A stretch of DNA of 64,000 bases, from the NCBI RefSeq assembly GCF_003268815.1, contig NZ_QLSV01000002.1:248001-312000 (forward strand), in the 5' to 3' direction. The notes under the pieces were generated by a model, which saw only the letters and a program-made list of their open reading frames with translations, ran no database searches and was not told the DNA's origin. The first letter of the stretch is position 1, and every line of letters starts with the position of its first letter. The stretch is from Flavobacterium lacus. GTDB lineage: Bacteria; Bacteroidota; Bacteroidia; Flavobacteriales; Flavobacteriaceae. A program made the position numbers and the translations under genes. This document shows, piece after piece, positions 61,596 to 64,000 of this stretch.

Positions 61596-64000
61596 CTATT
61601 GTTTAATCACTCGCACGGTTTTCGTTTCTTCACCTTGGGTTACAGTCACGTTGTAAACACCCGATGGATAACGGTCTCCAAATTGATAGTTGGTTGCATC
61701 TTGTGCTTTTACTTCTTTTACTTCCAATAATCGTCCGGTCATGTCATACAAGGCCAAGCTTACTGGTTCGGTGTTGGAAGTTTTCACATCAATAGCAAAA
61801 CTCGTGGCAAATGGGTTTGGATAAGCAATCGCTTTGAACTCATTTACATTGGTTGCATCCATTCTTGAAACTGCATCCGGTCTTCCGGCTCCTGGAGTAA
61901 TAATACTACAAGACTTACCGTAAGGTCCCCAAACGCCGTTTAAGCGTATAGCAACGCGTACCGTATAGGCTGTTCCGGGTAGTAATCCGGTGAAGTTATT
62001 CAACGTCACAGTTCTCAATGGTCTATCAAAAGTCTGGCTGTAAGGCTGACTTACGTTTTCTAACAAGAAACGGTATTGTTCAACACCCGGATAAGACTCA
62101 GCAAATAATGTTTCAGTGTTTGAAATAACTTGGTATTCATCACACTGAGCATCTTGCAAGCCAATCGTTGGGAATAATGGGGTTGTAATGTTACAAACCG
62201 GACCATACGACAAGTACGTGCCATCGGTATTTCTAACCGCTACTTCCACATTATACGTCGTGTTGAACTGGATGTTCGACAACGAACTCATTCTGAAATC
62301 TCTAATTGGACGATCAATCGTTTGTACGTCAATTGGATTCAATGTATTCGTGATTCTAAAGCGGTAGCCGGTTGCAAACGGTACAATGTTAGCAATAATT
62401 GAGTTATTCAAATTACTCAACGTAGTGTTACACTGTGAAGCCTGAACTTGTGTAGTAGTATCCGGCGTGGAAACTGTACAGGGGGTTCCGTAGAACGGTT
62501 GCCATACGTTGTTAATTCGCACTGAAACTTCTACGGAATAGGTTGTGTTAAAGGCATAAGTAGTCAATTGCGTAAAACGGAAACCTCGTAACAATTGATC
62601 AATGGTTTGTACATCATTCGTAGCAGTATTGGTTACTCTAAAGCGGTAACCTTGAGCTCCGGGCACTAAAGCAGCATACACATAACTGTTTACAAATGGC
62701 AATGTCGTACCACATTGATTAGGCAATACCACTGAAACAATCGGCGTACAACCGTTATCGACAATACCATCACAATCGTTGTCTAAACCATCGTAGCAGA
62801 TTTCTGTTGCTCCTGGGAAGATGGTGTTATTCGTGTCGTCGCAGTCGCCGCCAACAGCTACATAGCCTAACGGTTGCTCAACAGCTAAAAGCGTATCATT
62901 ATCATCGCCAAAACCATCGTTATCCGTATCAGCATACCAAAGCGTTGGATTTAGTGTTAATACTGAAATTACATTTGAGTTTTCAGAGGTTGAAACAGCA
63001 TCAACAGCACGAACTACATAATAATAGGTCGTGTTAGCAGTAAGTCCTGAAACTAATTGAGAAGTTCCGTTCACCGTTAAATTCTCATAACCGGAAACAT
63101 ATACAATAGTATTTCCGCTTCCATCGAAACTATGAGAACCTAAAGTAGCAGGTGTACTCGGGTCAACGGCACTCCAAACTCTTGAAATGATCCACTCTGA
63201 ATCTTCCGTTGAAGTTCCTGCTGAAACAGACCAGTTTGTATTTCCTTCACTTACTGATGATTTTCTTACAAGTATGTTATCTACTGTAGCATTATTAGTT
63301 CCGGCAACACTCCAACCAGCTCCTGGATCGGCATCAGGAGTTCCAAATACATCAATCAATACATCATTTTTAAATAAGCCGATGGCATCATCTCCGTTCC
63401 AACTTGCAAAACCTGCGTTGTAGATATCGGCACCTGTTACATCAGTTGCATTATTAGCTACCACAAGTGTTTCACCGTTTGCTAACGTACCGGATAAAGC
63501 TAAAATTGCTGTTCCGGTTGTTGGCCATCCTGCACCGTTTGTGGCTCTAATTAACTCATATTGAGATAAATTTACGTCGGCACCTGTTCCGTTAAAGATC
63601 TCAACAAATTTTCTATTTCCTGGTGCTCCTTCACCATATTCTGAAATGAATAAATCGGCAGCCGGACTTCCTGCTTCAATTGAGTAAACATCTATTTGAT
63701 AGCTTGTTGCACCTTCTACTGCATTCCAATTTGCAGTAAAAGAATCAGCTGCAATTGAAGTAGCTGCAATTGCAACCGGTGCTTCAATAATTGGATTCAC
63801 CCCTGTACCGCTTACCGCAACAACCTGTGTAGTAGCACCCGTTGATGAAATTTCAACATCACCACCGGTAGTCCCTGCAAAAGAAGGTTGAAAACGCACA
63901 TAAACGGTTACCGGTTGACCAGTAAGACTTCCGCCGGTTTGTCCTAAATTTAAGAAGGAAGAAAAGTTAGTATCGTTAGTACTTAATACAAAATCTTCAG
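61596..64000 (-). CDS. Large T9SS cargo protein with lamin-tail domain (partial, N-terminus off window)
   Basis: The reading frame stays open to the right edge, so the true start is outside and the ATG/GTG at 63899 is not a start (upstream codons continue as coding). The visible 800 residues hold an Fn3-like module interrupted by a lamin-tail domain (LFISEYGEGAPGNRKFVEIFNG, YELIRATNGAGWP, GDDAIGLFKNDVLIDVFG), a Ca-binding segment, three about 90-residue modules and a T9SS type A domain. From GATEICYDG to the end it is nearly the same as the protein at 55011. Such LTD proteins include extracellular nucleases and adhesins; no catalytic site is seen in this part. Confidence 0.82.
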   Translation of the reverse strand, partial: EDFVLSTNDTNFSSFLNLGQTGGSLTGQPVTVYVRFQPSFAGTTGGDVEISSTGATTQVVAVSGTGVNPIIEAPVAIAATSIAADSFTANWNAVEGATSYQIDVYSIEAGSPAADLFISEYGEGAPGNRKFVEIFNGTGADVNLSQYELIRATNGAGWPTTGTAILALSGTLANGETLVVANNATDVTGADIYNAGFASWNGDDAIGLFKNDVLIDVFGTPDADPGAGWSVAGTNNATVDNILVRKSSVSEGNTNWSVSAGTSTEDSEWIISRVWSAVDPSTPATLGSHSFDGSGNTIVYVSGYENLTVNGTSQLVSGLTANTTYYYVVRAVDAVSTSENSNVISVLTLNPTLWYADTDNDGFGDDNDTLLAVEQPLGYVAVGGDCDDTNNTIFPGATEICYDGLDNDCDGIVDNGCTPIVSVVLPNQCGTTLPFVNSYVYAALVPGAQGYRFRVTNTATNDVQTIDQLLRGFRFTQLTTYAFNTTYSVEVSVRINNVWQPFYGTPCTVSTPDTTTQVQASQCNTTLSNLNNSIIANIVPFATGYRFRITNTLNPIDVQTIDRPIRDFRMSSLSNIQFNTTYNVEVAVRNTDGTYLSYGPVCNITTPLFPTIGLQDAQCDEYQVISNTETLFAESYPGVEQYRFLLENVSQPYSQTFDRPLRTVTLNNFTGLLPGTAYTVRVAIRLNGVWGPYGKSCSIITPGAGRPDAVSRMDATNVNEFKAIAYPNPFATSFAIDVKTSNTEPVSLALYDMTGRLLEVKEVKAQDATNYQFGDRYPSGVYNVTVTQGEETKTVRVIKQ

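Overview
The window looks like chromosomal DNA from a Flavobacteriaceae member, probably Flavobacterium or a close relative. The evidence is low G+C, promoters of the Bacteroidota type (TTG-N19-TAnnTTTG), few Shine-Dalgarno sequences, several type IX secretion (T9SS) sorting domains, and housekeeping genes that read as flavobacterial. I cannot name the species.

Layout. 1-9.7 kb is core metabolism: a truncated acyltransferase, tatD, a retropepsin-like protease, a DUF4476 protein, odhB-sucA, a small beta-barrel protein and a polyprenyl synthase. 9.8-16.5 kb is a tetR-tolC-adaptor-RND efflux operon ending in a clear terminator. 16.5-22.2 kb carries small envelope genes, aspS, a cold-shock gene, a GNAT acetyltransferase preceded by a 64-bp perfect palindrome, and a DUF808 membrane protein. 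22.3-29.0 kb holds a giant secreted fibre-like protein with an S74 chaperone domain, a small secreted partner, and a TPR histidine kinase with a NarL-type regulator. 41-54 kb is again mostly core: tRNA-Leu, prs, rplY, pth, ribF and bioB, plus two tandem T9SS-exported metalloproteases. 55-64 kb has two large T9SS cargo genes with near-identical C-terminal halves on either side of a membrane-bound AraC-type regulator.

The most interesting region is 29.1-40.7 kb. An ECF sigma factor is followed by a membrane protein with an anti-sigma-like N terminus and a periplasmic TPR region. A convergent gene encodes a periplasmic TPR-CHAT protease with a C-terminal membrane anchor. A divergent seven-gene operon encodes an OmpA-family protein and six secreted proteins or lipoproteins, and next to it is a T9SS protein. 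All four transcription units carry the same bipartite motif, TGTTTAC-N16-CAC(T/G)AA, correctly oriented and close to their starts. This looks like the promoter of the resident sigma factor, and defines a local regulon in which a caspase-like protease, an anti-sigma candidate and an envelope operon are co-regulated.

A second regulatory candidate lies between the large T9SS cargo gene and the AraC-type gene: two pairs of ATGCCGTT direct repeats, each pair spaced exactly 21 bp, as expected for an AraC-family operator. Several intergenic repeat families and a mobile-element scar beside tRNA-Leu account for most of the remaining non-coding DNA.
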